This document shows, piece by piece, positions 24,862 to 34,317 of a stretch of 64,000 nt of DNA. Within the stretch, counting starts at the first letter, position 1. Every line of letters begins with the position of its first letter. The stretch lies in contig LR743504.1 in the NCBI GenBank assembly GCA_902712845.1, forward strand, positions 3,694,001-3,758,000. The letters run 5' to 3'. The notes under the pieces are model-generated. The model saw nothing but the letters and a program-made list of their open reading frames with translations, ran no database searches and was not told where the DNA came from. The position numbers and the translations under genes are program-made. This DNA comes from Methylobacterium bullatum. GTDB lineage: Bacteria > Pseudomonadota > Alphaproteobacteria > Rhizobiales > Beijerinckiaceae.

Positions 24862-25749
24862 CTACGGAAAAATCTTTGCAATCCGCAACTGCAAAAATGT
24901 CGACTGCTTCGTTCCATTTTCGACAATGAAGTCTTGACCAATCATCGCTTGGATTTGAAGGGTCGGTTCGGGAAAGTAGGCGACTGTGAGACGGCCATAT
25001 TGGGTCGCTTGTGAATTTCGCAGCGACGTCTGCTCGAAGGATTGGTTGCCACCGATCTTACCGCCGAGGCCACCGCCTACTTCCAAGGCAGGATTGATCT
25101 TGTATCGCAGATAGGCCTGCAACTCGAATTGAGGGTCCTGTGAGAGCCGACCGATACCGCCGAGGTTGTAGCGTGTGTTGTCCGAGTAAAAGGCGACATC
25201 ACCGATCAGGTCGAGTGACCAAACCGGATTGAAGTGCTTAATGTAAGCGGCTTGAATGACACCCTGCCAGCGATTGGTTCCAAAATTCAGCGCCTTGTTC
25301 TCGTCATACGTCCCCGTTGGGGCGATGAGATAAGGTGTGATGGCGAAGACATCGTTGAACTCGGTATTGAGTTTGAACTTGAAGGCGGTGGCCATGATGA
25401 TATCGCCCACGCCGCCCGGCGATCCAAGGGGCGACAGCACGCCGCCGGTCGAGATCGCCCCAACCGGGAGGAGGAATTGCGGGTCGACGGTCACGCCCGG
25501 GGCGATCTCATAAACATGCAGCAGGCGGATGATACCAACATTCGTCTCGAGCTTCGCATCTGATGTCGTTTTGGCACCCCGTGCGTAGGCTTCGTCTCCA
25601 CGGCCATGCTGATAATACAGCAATCCGATTGTCGCCCCGGAGGGGAATTGTTCGTAATCTCCGGGATTCACTTCAAGCGCTTCGGCACTAAAGCTCATGC
25701 ATGTGGATATAGCAGCCGAAATCAGGCTCAGGCCAAATCTTGATTTCAT
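24862..25749 (-). CDS. Outer-membrane transporter, phenol MetA-degradation type (copy 3)
   Basis: A 295-residue exported protein with signal peptide (SRFGLSLISAAISTCMSFSAEA before LEVNPGDY) and a body of alternating strands ending in an aromatic-proximal K-I-F-P. It has the family's opening P-G-D-Y-E-Q-F-P-S-G-A-T and I-T-P-Y-L-I-A-P-T-G-T-Y-D. It is more distant from copies 1 and 2 than they are from each other and is lower in GC. It sits next to, and on the same strand as, an AraC regulator gene upstream. Confidence 0.75.
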   Translation of the reverse strand: MKSRFGLSLISAAISTCMSFSAEALEVNPGDYEQFPSGATIGLLYYQHGRGDEAYARGAKTTSDAKLETNVGIIRLLHVYEIAPGVTVDPQFLLPVGAISTGGVLSPLGSPGGVGDIIMATAFKFKLNTEFNDVFAITPYLIAPTGTYDENKALNFGTNRWQGVIQAAYIKHFNPVWSLDLIGDVAFYSDNTRYNLGGIGRLSQDPQFELQAYLRYKINPALEVGGGLGGKIGGNQSFEQTSLRNSQATQYGRLTVAYFPEPTLQIQAMIGQDFIVENGTKQSTFLQLRIAKIFP

Positions 25750-26195
25750 GAGAGTCCCCTCGACCCCAGATCAAATGTCGGGGTTTTGCTTCAGGGTCAG
25801 CATCCGGATTTTCCGCCTGCGGTCTTTATCCGCAACCATCTTTCGTTGTTCGATTCCTGCTGAAGCCGGCCACGCGAGGGGGAACAGGCGTTCGCAACGA
25901 TTTGATCGTCTCGCCCCCTCCGAAAATATGGCCAGCCGACGGGAACTCGCCGGGGTTCCGTGTCATGGCCATGGACGCAATTGGGCCCGGCTCTGCACGC
26001 CGCTGGGTTCCGCCTGCGGAACAGCAGGCATCAAGCGCCGAATGAGACCGATACCGCTCCCGAACCAGTGCTCTCGGCCGTTGCATCGGGTCTTGGAGAA
26101 GAGCGCGCTCAATCCATTCTCTGATCTGCAGTCTTCTTTCGGACCACACCCATTCATCGAGCCTGGAGATGTGTCTTCGATCCAAACCGCAGCGT
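25750..26195. other. Intergenic stretch, no gene recognised
   Basis: The 446 bases between the AraC stop and the transporter copy 3 start should hold the transporter promoter on the minus strand. Short open frames exist in several phases but none has a ribosome site or recognisable protein. The local base composition is mixed, as expected for degraded DNA. Confidence 0.45.
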
Positions 26196-27080
26196 CTACT
26201 TCTGAGCAGAGGACCGCATCTGGGCAGGGGTCACGCCCATCGCTTTACGGAAAGCGCGCGTGAAATTCGCCTGTGACGAGAAGCCGATAGCCGCGGCGAT
26301 CTCGGAGATCGGTGTATCCTCGGTCATGAGCCGGTGCTTGGCGCGTTCGAGCCTGCGGCCACTCACATACTCGTATGGGGTCCGGCCCGTCGCCGCGCGG
26401 AAACTGCGGGTAAAATGCGCCACGCTCATGCAGGCGGCCGAGGCCAGATCGGCGACCGCGAAATCCTCAAACAGGTGCGCCGTGATGTAATTCTCGACCC
26501 GTTCCAGGCGTCGTCGATCGAGGGGCTTGTCGCCGCTCTCCGGGATGCGGATGGTCGCGGCCGAATAGCGATGGACGAGATGGGCCGCCAGCGCGACTCC
26601 CAGTGTTTCGATGAGAAGACGCCCGGCTGTGGTCTCGTGCTCCATTTCATCTATGACGCGACAGGTAACGTACTCGATGAAGGGATCCTGCGCGATCACG
26701 TCGTAGCGCAATTCACACCGGGCGGGGTCTAGGTCGAGATCCCGCAGCATCGTCTGCTCGAAGGGGTGAGCCGGCATGAACATATGCAGACAGTCGACCA
26801 TCGGATCGGCGATATTGATATAGTTTTCCTCGATCCCGGCCGGGCAGAGCCAAATCGTGCCGCGATGGCCGTGCGTTTTTTGACGCCGTCCGTCCCCGAC
26901 GCGTTCAACGAAGGTGCGACCGCCCAACTGGACGGCAATTTCGGTATCGCGTGGAGTCAGGGACGGGAGTTCGCCAGGCATGTGGCTCCAGCGCTCGGCG
27001 TGCAGGTTCGACCAGCGCAAATCGTTCGACGTGTCGAGCAGCCGGCCTGTCACGTACTTGTCGACAGAATGGCCCAGCAT
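26196..27080 (-). CDS. AraC-family transcriptional regulator
   Basis: A 294-residue regulator. The C-terminal domain shows two helix-turn-helices, F-A-V-A-D-L-A-S-A-A-C-M-S-V-A-H-F and I-S-E-I-A-A-A-I-G-F-S-S-Q-A-N-F, with the classic R-A-F-R-K-A-M-G-V-T-P tail. The N-terminal half is a sensor domain unlike that of the other two AraC proteins here. It is divergent from the molybdopterin oxidoreductase gene across about 200 bases and precedes transporter copy 3 on its own strand, so it could control either or both. Confidence 0.85.
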   Translation of the reverse strand: MLGHSVDKYVTGRLLDTSNDLRWSNLHAERWSHMPGELPSLTPRDTEIAVQLGGRTFVERVGDGRRQKTHGHRGTIWLCPAGIEENYINIADPMVDCLHMFMPAHPFEQTMLRDLDLDPARCELRYDVIAQDPFIEYVTCRVIDEMEHETTAGRLLIETLGVALAAHLVHRYSAATIRIPESGDKPLDRRRLERVENYITAHLFEDFAVADLASAACMSVAHFTRSFRAATGRTPYEYVSGRRLERAKHRLMTEDTPISEIAAAIGFSSQANFTRAFRKAMGVTPAQMRSSAQK

Positions 27081-27287
27081 GGCCCCCTCTTTCGCGTCAG
27101 CACTTGGAATGACTCCAACCGATGCACATCCTGCGCCATGGGGGCTGAGATCTGGAAAGGCCGCCCGTTCCGGCGGGCCGAGGACCGCAGTCGGGGAATA
27201 CGAAGGCGCAGGTCACGATAAAGCCCGCTGCCTCGTTTGTTGGCAGGTTCTCCTCCTGTTGAAGAATTACGCAACCGGAGAGTGGAT

Positions 27288-29414
27288 ATGGCTCGCGAAG
27301 TCGTCATCGGCGCATGCCCGCACGATTGCCCCGATACCTGCTCGATCCTCACGACGGTGGAGGATGGCAAGGCGATCGCGGTGCGGGGTAACCCGGATCA
27401 CCCCTTCACGAAGGGGCGCCTGTGCGTAAAGGTCAACGATTACCAGAACCGGGTCTACAGCGACCAGCGCGTGCTCTACCCGATGAAGCGCGTCGGCCCG
27501 AAGGGAAGCGGCCAGTTCGCGCGGATCGGCTGGGACGAGGCGCTGGACGAGATCGCCGGCCGCTGGAAGGCCATCATCGCCGAGAGTGGCGCCAAGGCGA
27601 TCCTGCCCTACAGCTATCTGGGCACCCAGGGCATCATCAACGGACTCAACGTCGGCGATCCCCTCTTCAACAAGCTCGGCGCCAGCGTCTGCGAGCGCAC
27701 CTTCTGCGATTCGGGTGCCTGTACCGCCTACATGATGACGATCGGCCATACGCCGGGCGTCGATCCGGAGAGCTTCGTCCATTCGAAGTACATCATCCTG
27801 TGGGCCTGCAACACGCTCAGCACCAACTCGCACCACTGGCCGTTCATCGAGCAGGCCAAGCGGAACGGTGCCAAGCTCGTGGTGATCGATCCCGTCCGCA
27901 CCCGCACGGCGCGGCTGGCCGACTGGCACATCCCGATTCAGCCCGGCACCGATGGCGCCCTGGCGATGGCGATGATGCACATCATCATCAAGGAAGGACT
28001 GACGGACCGCGATTACATCGACAAGCACACTCTGGGTTTCGACGAGCTCGCCGTGCGGTGCGAGGCTTACACGCCGGAATTCGCCTCTGCCGAGACAGGT
28101 ATCCCGGTCGAGGACATCCTGAAGCTCACCCGTGAATACGCCACGACACCGGCAGCGGTGGTGCGGATCGGCGTGGCGGTGGAGCGCCATGCGGGTGGCG
28201 GCCAGACCGTCCGTGCGATCGCTTGTCTTCCGGCGCTGATCGGCGCCTGGAAACATGTCGGCGGCGGCCTGCTCCAATTGCCGATCTGGGCCTTCCCGGT
28301 GAATTGGGCCGGTCTGATGCGGCCGGATCTCCAGCCGGAATCGATGCGGGTCATCAATTCCTGGCGCCTCGGCCCGGCTCTCACCGGGGAGATGCCCCTC
28401 GACCCGCCGATCCGCGCGCTGTTCGTCTACAACGCAAACCCGATGGCGATGGTCTCGCAGCAGCAGACGATCGAACGCGGTCTCGCACGCGAAGACCTGT
28501 TCACGGTGGTGAGCGAGCATTTCCTCACCGACACCGCGCGTTACGCCGACATCGTGCTGCCGGCCACGACCCAGCTCGAACAGGCGGACATCATGTTCTC
28601 CTGGGGGCATCTCTACCTGTCCTACAACAACCCGGCCATCGCCCCCCTCGGCGAGGCGGTGCCGAACACCGAGTTGTTCCGCCGGCTGGCCAAGGCCATG
28701 GACATCGACGATCCGTTCTTCTTCCGCTCGGACGACGCGATGATCGCGGATTCGATGGACTGGTCGAGCCCGGTGCTGGCCGGCATCACCCTCGATGAGT
28801 TGAAACAGAAGGGCTACATGCGCCTGACCATGGACGCGGCCGATTCCTGGGCGCCCCATCGCGACGGCAACTTCCCGACGGCCTCCGGCAAGTGCGAGTT
28901 CAAGTCGAGCCTGGCCGAAGGCGGCAACTTCGTGGTGCCGTTGTTCCGCCAGGGCTACGGCGGCGATCAGGCGGGTGAGCCGGTCGATTCGCTGCCGCAC
29001 TATCTGCCACCGAACGAGAGCCGCCGCACCGCACCGGCGCTGGCCGAGCGCTTCCCCCTCAGCCTGATCTCGCCGAAGAGCCACGCGTTCATGAACTCGA
29101 ACTACGGCAACCTTCCGGCCCAGGTGGCGCAGGCGGGCGAGCAGCAGGCGGTGCTGCTGCACCCGGAGGATGCCGGGCCGCGCGGCATCGTGGCCGGAAC
29201 GCCGATCCGCGTGTTCAACGAAAGGGGCGCCTTCGAGGCCTTCGCCACCCTCTCGGCCGACGTGATGCGCGGAGTCGTCGTCGCCCCGGCGGGCTTCTGG
29301 CAGCGCTCCAACCAGCGCGGCCCCACCGTCCACGCCCTGACACCCCCGGCCTTCGCCGATCTCGGCCGCGCCCCGACCTTCTCGGACATGCTCGTGGACG
29401 TGGCCGCCGCCTGA
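27288..29414 (+). CDS. Molybdopterin oxidoreductase, single-subunit, [4Fe-4S]
   Basis: A 708-residue cytoplasmic enzyme of the DMSO-reductase/formate-dehydrogenase superfamily with bis-molybdopterin cofactor. An N-terminal [4Fe-4S] motif is visible (C10-x3-C14-x3-C18-x27-C46). The molybdopterin domain follows, with C135-E-R-T-F-C140-D-S-G-A-C145 near the metal site, and a C-terminal molydopterin-dinucleotide-binding domain from about 590. There is no Tat signal. GGAG precedes the ATG at 27288. It is followed by ferredoxin, ferredoxin reductase and moaA genes, suggesting electrons reach it from NADPH. The substrate and the Mo ligand residue cannot be read from sequence. Confidence 0.85.
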   Translation: MAREVVIGACPHDCPDTCSILTTVEDGKAIAVRGNPDHPFTKGRLCVKVNDYQNRVYSDQRVLYPMKRVGPKGSGQFARIGWDEALDEIAGRWKAIIAESGAKAILPYSYLGTQGIINGLNVGDPLFNKLGASVCERTFCDSGACTAYMMTIGHTPGVDPESFVHSKYIILWACNTLSTNSHHWPFIEQAKRNGAKLVVIDPVRTRTARLADWHIPIQPGTDGALAMAMMHIIIKEGLTDRDYIDKHTLGFDELAVRCEAYTPEFASAETGIPVEDILKLTREYATTPAAVVRIGVAVERHAGGGQTVRAIACLPALIGAWKHVGGGLLQLPIWAFPVNWAGLMRPDLQPESMRVINSWRLGPALTGEMPLDPPIRALFVYNANPMAMVSQQQTIERGLAREDLFTVVSEHFLTDTARYADIVLPATTQLEQADIMFSWGHLYLSYNNPAIAPLGEAVPNTELFRRLAKAMDIDDPFFFRSDDAMIADSMDWSSPVLAGITLDELKQKGYMRLTMDAADSWAPHRDGNFPTASGKCEFKSSLAEGGNFVVPLFRQGYGGDQAGEPVDSLPHYLPPNESRRTAPALAERFPLSLISPKSHAFMNSNYGNLPAQVAQAGEQQAVLLHPEDAGPRGIVAGTPIRVFNERGAFEAFATLSADVMRGVVVAPAGFWQRSNQRGPTVHALTPPAFADLGRAPTFSDMLVDVAAA

Positions 29415-29464
29415 CGGCCCTCCATACCATACGCGGTCGATCGGTCCGGTCCGGCGCGAGCACG

Positions 29465-29565
29465 GGTCCCCCTCCTCGAAGGAGAGGGACAGGGTGAGGT
29501 GAGTGACCTTTTCGGATGGTCCACGCCCTTCACTCCAACCCTCTCCCAAACGGGAGGGGGTGCCT
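29465..29565. repeat. REP-like inverted repeat
   Basis: Two roughly 38-base blocks rich in CTCTCC/GGAGAGG (about 29465–29505 and 29528–29565) can pair imperfectly across a 22-base centre. A similar kind of GC-rich element lies at 52599–52708. It occupies the gap between the molybdopterin enzyme and ferredoxin genes and could attenuate or stabilise the operon transcript. Confidence 0.5.
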
Positions 29566-29634
29566 GTTGCGACCGTGCCGGCCGAGCCGGGAACGTATCA
29601 CCCTTCCGTTTGCACCAGACTTGTCGAGGCCTGC

Positions 29635-29940
29635 ATGGCTTATGTCGTCACCGATGCGTGTCGCGGGTGTCGCTACACCGAATGCGTCACCGTCTGTCCC
29701 GTCGAATGCTTCCATCTCGACGAGCAGATGACCTACATCGACCCCGAGAACTGCATCGATTGCGGCGGCTGCGCGCCGATCTGCCCGGTCGGCGCGATCC
29801 ACCCGTCCTGGCAGATGCCGGCGGGCAAGGCCGAATGGGTCGAGATCAATCGCCTGCGGGCGGCCGAGACCCCGGTGATCGCCGCCAGGATCCCGCCGCT
29901 GCCCGGCGCCGACGAGCAGGCGAGGCGGCTGGCCTCATGA
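29635..29940 (+). CDS. 7Fe ferredoxin ([3Fe-4S][4Fe-4S])
   Basis: A 101-residue ferredoxin. Its cysteines C9, C12, C17, C21, C25, C40, C43, C46 and C50 have the same spacing as Azotobacter ferredoxin I (C8, C11, C16, C20, C24, C39, C42, C45, C49). There, C8/C16/C49 hold a [3Fe-4S] cluster and C20/C39/C42/C45 a [4Fe-4S] cluster. The ATG at 29635 gives the M-A-Y-V-V-T-D-A-C start typical of this type. The stop overlaps the reductase start (ATGA), so the two products are made together. Proposed electron carrier between the reductase and the molybdopterin enzyme. Confidence 0.9.
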   Translation: MAYVVTDACRGCRYTECVTVCPVECFHLDEQMTYIDPENCIDCGGCAPICPVGAIHPSWQMPAGKAEWVEINRLRAAETPVIAARIPPLPGADEQARRLAS

Positions 29941-31256
29941 GCGCGCTTCCTCGCATCGCGGTCGTCGGGAGCGGTCCGGCCGGGTTCTACGCGACCGAGG
30001 CGCTCCTGCGCTCCGGCGTGCCGGTCGCGGTGGACCTGTTCGAGCGCCTGCCCGCACCGTTCGGCCTCGTCCGGTTCGGCGTCGCGCCGGACCACCCGAA
30101 GTTGAAGCAGGTGACCACGGTGTTCGACCGGATCGCCGGCTTGCCCGGCTTCCGCTTCGTCGGCGGGGTCGAAGTCGGGACCGAGGTGAGCGTCGCCGAA
30201 ATGAGCGCCTGCTATCATGCCGTGATCCTCGCCAACGGCGCCTCCCTCGACCGGCGGATGGGCATTCCGGGCGAGGATCTGGCTGGCAGCCATCAGGCGG
30301 GGGCGTTCATCGGCTGGTACAACGGCCATCCCGACGCGGCCGGCCTGTCCTTCGACCTGTCGATGGAGCGGGCGGTGGTGATCGGGCACGGCAACGTCGC
30401 CCTCGATGTCGCCCGCATCCTCCTCAAGACCCCGGACGAGCTGCGCCATACCGACATCGCCGCCCACGCGCTGGAGGCCCTGGCCGAGAGCCGGATCCGG
30501 GAGGTTCAGATCGTCGGGCGCGGCGGGGTGGAGCGCGCGCGCTTCTCCCCGAAGGAACTCGGCGAGTTCGGCGCGCTCGCCGATTGCGTCACCGGGCTTG
30601 ATCCGGACGACCTGCCGGAGGGCGTTCCGGAACCGCCGATGGACGCCGGCGCGGAGGCACGCGCCAACGCCGCCGTCCTGCGCGGCTTCGCCGAGGCCGA
30701 AGGCGCGACCGCCAAGCGGCGGCGCTGCCTGATCCGCTTCGGCTTGGAGCCCGTCCGCCTGGCGGGGGAGGTCCGGGTGGACGGCCTGCATCTGCGCCGG
30801 ACCGGCTCGGACCGGACCATCGCCATCGCTTGCGGGCTCGTTATCTCCAGCATCGGGCGCCGGACCGCGCCGATGGCGGGAATCCCCTACGACGCTCGGG
30901 CAGGGGTGCACGCCAATCTCGGCGGCCGGATCGTCACGGACGGCGTGCCGGTGCCCGGCCTCTACACCTGTGGCTGGAGTAAGCGCGGCCCCCACGGCAC
31001 GATCGGGACGAACCGTGCCTGCGGCGTGGAGACGGCGGCGGCCGTCCTCGCCGACCTCGCGACCCTCCCGGTTCCTATCGGGAACGCCGACGCCCTGGTG
31101 GCCGGCCTCGCGGAGCGGGCTGGGCACAGCATCGACTACGCCGCCTGGCGCCGGATCGAAGCCGCCGAAACCGCCCGCGGGCAAGCGGCCGGAAAACCCC
31201 GCGAAAAGTTCGTGACGCGCGCCGAGATGCTCGCGGTCGCCAGCGAGGCCGCCTGA
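29937..31256 (+). CDS. Ferredoxin–NADP reductase, adrenodoxin-reductase (FprB) type
   Basis: A 439-residue FAD enzyme: G-S-G-P-A-G at 11–16, [16 protein letters not shown], the NADP-binding [13 protein letters not shown], and the C-terminal [14 protein letters not shown] that caps the flavin. This architecture transfers electrons between NADPH and small iron-sulfur proteins. It is translationally coupled to the 7Fe ferredoxin and ends one base before moaA. It most simply supplies NADPH electrons to the ferredoxin and then the molybdopterin enzyme. Confidence 0.9.
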   Translation: MSALPRIAVVGSGPAGFYATEALLRSGVPVAVDLFERLPAPFGLVRFGVAPDHPKLKQVTTVFDRIAGLPGFRFVGGVEVGTEVSVAEMSACYHAVILANGASLDRRMGIPGEDLAGSHQAGAFIGWYNGHPDAAGLSFDLSMERAVVIGHGNVALDVARILLKTPDELRHTDIAAHALEALAESRIREVQIVGRGGVERARFSPKELGEFGALADCVTGLDPDDLPEGVPEPPMDAGAEARANAAVLRGFAEAEGATAKRRRCLIRFGLEPVRLAGEVRVDGLHLRRTGSDRTIAIACGLVISSIGRRTAPMAGIPYDARAGVHANLGGRIVTDGVPVPGLYTCGWSKRGPHGTIGTNRACGVETAAAVLADLATLPVPIGNADALVAGLAERAGHSIDYAAWRRIEAAETARGQAAGKPREKFVTRAEMLAVASEAA

Positions 31257-31257
31257 G

Positions 31258-32277
31258 ATGATGGCACAGAATGCGGCCTCGACCTGCGGGCTCATCGACG
31301 GCTTCGGACGGCGCGTGACCTACCTGCGCCTCTCGGTCACCGACCGGTGCGACCTGCGCTGTGTTTACTGCATGTCGGAAGACATGACCTTTCGCTCTCG
31401 ACGGGACATCCTCAGCCTGGACGAATTGGCTCGGCTGGCGCGTCTGTTCATTGCCCGTGGCATCGACAAGCTGCGCATTACCGGGGGGGAGCCGCTGGTG
31501 CGGCCCGGCATCCTCGGCCTGTTCGAGGAACTCTCCCAGCTGCTCCGGGACGGCTCGCTGCGCGAACTGACCCTTACGACGAACGGAACGCAGCTCGCCC
31601 GCTTCGCCGAGGATCTGGCCCGGACGGGGGTGCGCCGGATCAACGTCTCGCTCGACACCCTCGACCCGGAGCGCTTCCGGATGCTGACCCGTGGCGGTTC
31701 CCTCGCCAAGGTGCTGGACGGGATCGCCGCGGCCCGCGCGGCGGGTCTCGCGGTCAAGCTCAACGCGGTCGCATTGCGGGACGGGACGGAGAGCGAGATC
31801 CACGATCTCATCGCCTTCGCCCACGACCGGAGCATGACGCTGAGCCTCATCGAGACCATGCCGCTCGGCGATGTCGGCGTCGACCGCCTCGATCAGTACC
31901 TGCCCCTGGACGCCTTGCGCCGGCGGATCGAGGAGCGCTGGACGCTCATCGACGTCCCCATGCGAAGCGGCGGCCCGGCCCGCTACGCGCGTGTCGCCGA
32001 GACGGGCGGCCTGATCGGCTTCATCACCCCGCACACCCACAATTTCTGCGCGGATTGCAACCGGGTGCGGATCACGGCCTCGGGGACGCTGCACACCTGC
32101 CTGGGCCAGGACGACGCGACGGACCTGCGGACCCTCCTGCGAGCCGGCGGCACGGACGACGATCTCGTGAGAATCATCGACGTGGCCCTCGGCCGGAAGC
32201 CCAAAGGCCACGATTTCGTTCTGAGCCGTGGCGCAGCCACCCAACTCGCGAGAAGGATGTCCGAAACCGGGGGGTGA
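31258..32277 (+). CDS. moaA: GTP 3',8-cyclase (MoaA), molybdenum cofactor synthesis
   Basis: A 339-residue radical-SAM enzyme catalysing the first step of molybdopterin synthesis (GTP to 3',8-cyclo-7,8-dihydro-GTP). The SAM cluster motif is C31-x3-C35-x2-C38 within [13 protein letters not shown]. The second cluster motif is C-A-D-C-N-R-V-R…H-T-C, and the protein ends in the Gly-Gly needed for catalysis. It starts one base after the reductase stop. No other mo cofactor gene is present, so this may be a pathway-dedicated extra copy, though the genome outside cannot be seen. Confidence 0.93.
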   Translation: MMAQNAASTCGLIDGFGRRVTYLRLSVTDRCDLRCVYCMSEDMTFRSRRDILSLDELARLARLFIARGIDKLRITGGEPLVRPGILGLFEELSQLLRDGSLRELTLTTNGTQLARFAEDLARTGVRRINVSLDTLDPERFRMLTRGGSLAKVLDGIAAARAAGLAVKLNAVALRDGTESEIHDLIAFAHDRSMTLSLIETMPLGDVGVDRLDQYLPLDALRRRIEERWTLIDVPMRSGGPARYARVAETGGLIGFITPHTHNFCADCNRVRITASGTLHTCLGQDDATDLRTLLRAGGTDDDLVRIIDVALGRKPKGHDFVLSRGAATQLARRMSETGG

Positions 32278-32375
32278 AGCCAGTAGTAGAAATATCGTCG
32301 CGGAGTGAGCCGTAGAGATATGGATTTTGGAATTTTTCTAGCCAATTCATCGTCTACGAAGCTTATGATTGCTTA

Positions 32376-32822
32376 CTATTCCGAAACTTCGAAGCACGTC
32401 GGTAGCACATCACCCTTCAAGAGATCTGATGGGAACCTCGGTGATGCAGCCAGGCCCCGTTTGCGGAGGCCGGTGGGACATAAGGGGCGCCAGCCCTCCC
32501 AAACGTCGTAATGCGCGCCGGGATAGGTCAGGCTCGCCGAGCACATCACCACAATGTCCTGTTTGATCGCCGTCGTGCCCGCCCGCACGGGATTCGGCTT
32601 GACCATGAAACACAGCCCGGTCGCGGGCCAATGCTTCTGTGTGTCCGGTGCGCCGACCGGCATCAGGGTCAGTGAGTTCACGCGTAGGGCGTAGCCGTAG
32701 GCGTTCTCCATGTCGGGCGTCTGCGCCGTCGTGAAGGCGACGACCATCGTCGCGCCGGTCTTGCCGTCACCGTAACCGGTTACGAACGTGACCTCGCCCT
32801 TGCCGTCATCGACGAGCCCGAG
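32376..32822 (-). pseudogene. Unrecognised gene truncated at 5' end by IS insertion
   Basis: A minus-strand frame, open up to the IS boundary near 32822, reads V-T-F-V-T-G-Y-G-D-G-K-T-G-A-T-M-V-V-A-F and P-V-G-A-P-D-T-Q-K-H-W-P-A-T-G-L-C-F-M. It stops at 32376. No start is available before the IS, so the 5' part is lost. I do not recognise the family. The region 32278–32375 next to moaA holds no gene. Confidence 0.45.
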
Positions 32823-33513
32823 TGAGGGTCCCCCGGATTTTGGTCCGGCCGGAAGGTGAGCTTCCGGGTCTCATTCGGCGGCCTGCATGGCTGCCGCCAA
32901 GGCAAATTCCTGGGGCGGTCGCCACCCCAGGGCTGTGTGAGGACGGCTCTCGTTGTCCTGCCGCCGCCACGTCTCGATCTTGCTCCTCGCGTCGGCCAAC
33001 GACAAGAACCGGTTCGCGTTTAGGCACTCGTCGCGCAGGGGGTCGTTGAACGACTCGACCAGCGCATTGTCGGTCGGCTTGCCAGGGCGCGAGAAGTCCA
33101 ACGTGACCCCGTTCTCGTAGGCCCAGCGGTCGAGCGCTTTCGAGACGAACTCGCTACGCGGTCCTTCGGTTCAGACCCGTTATCGACCTGAATCGCGCTC
33201 GGTACTCCGCGCAGCAGTGCCAAGCGTCCGACGACAGCCACGACCTGCTCGCCTTTGATGCCCTGGTCGACCTCGATCGCCAGAGCCTCGCGCGTGAACG
33301 CATCGACGACCGTCAGGGCCCGCAGCCGGCGGCCATCGAACAGCGCGTCGGAGACGAAGTCCATCGACCACCGCTCGTTCGGCCGGAGCGCGGCAGGCTG
33401 ACGCTCCCGGTGTGCCCCGCTGACGTGCCGGCGCGCCCGCTTGAGCCGCAGGCTCAGCCCCTCGTCCCGGTAGAGACGGTGAACCCTCTTATGGTTCACT
33501 CGCCAACCTTCCC
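32823..33513 (-). pseudogene. IS3-family orfB transposase fragment, frameshifted
   Basis: Minus-strand frames give L-L-R-R-E-G-W-R-V-N-H-K-R-V-H-R-L-Y-R-D-E-G-L-S-L-R and R-W-S-M-D-F-V-S-D-A-L-F-D-G-R-R-L, up to I-Q-V-D-N-G-S-E. A second frame continues D-F-S-R-P-G-K-P-T-D-N-A and ends W-R-P-P-Q-E-F. The break near 33160–33180 looks like an insertion of about 20 bases that shifts the frame. It is an IS3 OrfB lacking its N-terminus. The left end begins TGAGGGTCCCCC at 32823. Confidence 0.75.
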
Positions 33514-33732
33514 GGCGCAGCAGGCCACCTCTTCGGTCGTGAGCACGGTCGAGCGCGGCGTCTTCGGTCCCACCGCCGCGTTGTGCACGAAGGCACGCTT
33601 GCGCCACTTCGCGACCGTCTTGGGGTTCAGTCCATGCTGTGCGGCAAGATCTTCGAGCGAAGCTTTCGATCGCTGTAGCGCTGCTCCGACCGCGTGCCTG
33701 GTCGTGGCGCAGCCGTGAAGAACCTGTCCCAT
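33514..33732 (-). pseudogene. IS481-family transposase N-terminal fragment
   Basis: The frame from 33732 reads M-G-Q-V-L-H-G-C-A-T-T-R-H-A-V, then L-N-P-K-T-V-A-K-W-R-K-R and G-P-K-T-P-R-S-T-V-L, the N-terminal helix-turn-helix of IS481 transposases. After about 72 residues the sequence switches abruptly into IS3 OrfB. The catalytic domain is absent. The IS481 outer end probably lies near 33760–33800, and no gene is visible up to 33912. Confidence 0.75.
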
Positions 33733-33912
33733 AACGCCCCCGGTATGCAGCGACCTCAGCTAAACTGATGTCACCACACTGCGAGACTGCGCACCTAGCG
33801 GATCACCGCTCGTACCCGCGCCTGACCGCCTTGAGTCAGCGATGCCTGAGCGACATCGAAATTTTGTATTCATTTCTGAAACCAGAGTAACGCTTCATCC
33901 GTTTCGGCGCGC

Positions 33913-34152
33913 ATGACGAAAGCGAAAACCCGCCCGAGGCCCGTTCCCTTCTTGTCGGTTACAGCCAGCCGTCTCCACGCCGCTGACGCGGCTTGGGCTG
34001 CAGAGCTTGCGGCATGGTTTGGCGACGAGATGGTCAATGCCGTCTCGAACCAACCAGCGGGCCGTGGGGAAGAGGGAACCAAACTTCGGGCTCTCTACGA
34101 TGCCCGAAGCCGTGAGCTGACCGATTGGCAGCGCATCCGTGGCTTGAGCTAG
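33913..34152 (+). CDS. Small hypothetical protein
   Basis: A 79-residue, moderately basic protein starting M-T-K-A-K-T-R-P-R-P and containing a tryptophan-bearing amphipathic centre (A-W-A-A-E-L-A-A-W-F-G-D-E-M-V). It ends R-E-L-T-D-W-Q-R-I-R-G. The frame follows normal GC-rich codon use. No family is recognised, no signal peptide or membrane segment is seen, and its function is unknown. It stands alone next to IS debris. Confidence 0.5.
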   Translation: MTKAKTRPRPVPFLSVTASRLHAADAAWAAELAAWFGDEMVNAVSNQPAGRGEEGTKLRALYDARSRELTDWQRIRGLS

Positions 34153-34317
34153 CTCCACGAACCCTCTCCTCCGAGATATCTCCCAAGCCGAAAGCCCGGG
34201 CGCCGTGATGGCGCGCCGGACTTTCCTGCGTTCACAGGAACGTTCGAGCAGCCCGCGTCTCGAATGTCATCCCACGTCCCGGTCCCTGGCCGGAAAGTGG
34301 TCGAGTCCGAGGGAGGC

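Noticed and set aside
25826-26185. 120-codon minus-strand frame between the AraC and transporter genes
   Set aside because: No ribosome site, odd composition and no family resemblance.
27267-29549. 760-codon minus-strand frame opposite the molybdopterin oxidoreductase
   Set aside because: The plus strand encodes a complete, motif-bearing enzyme; the minus frame is a shadow.
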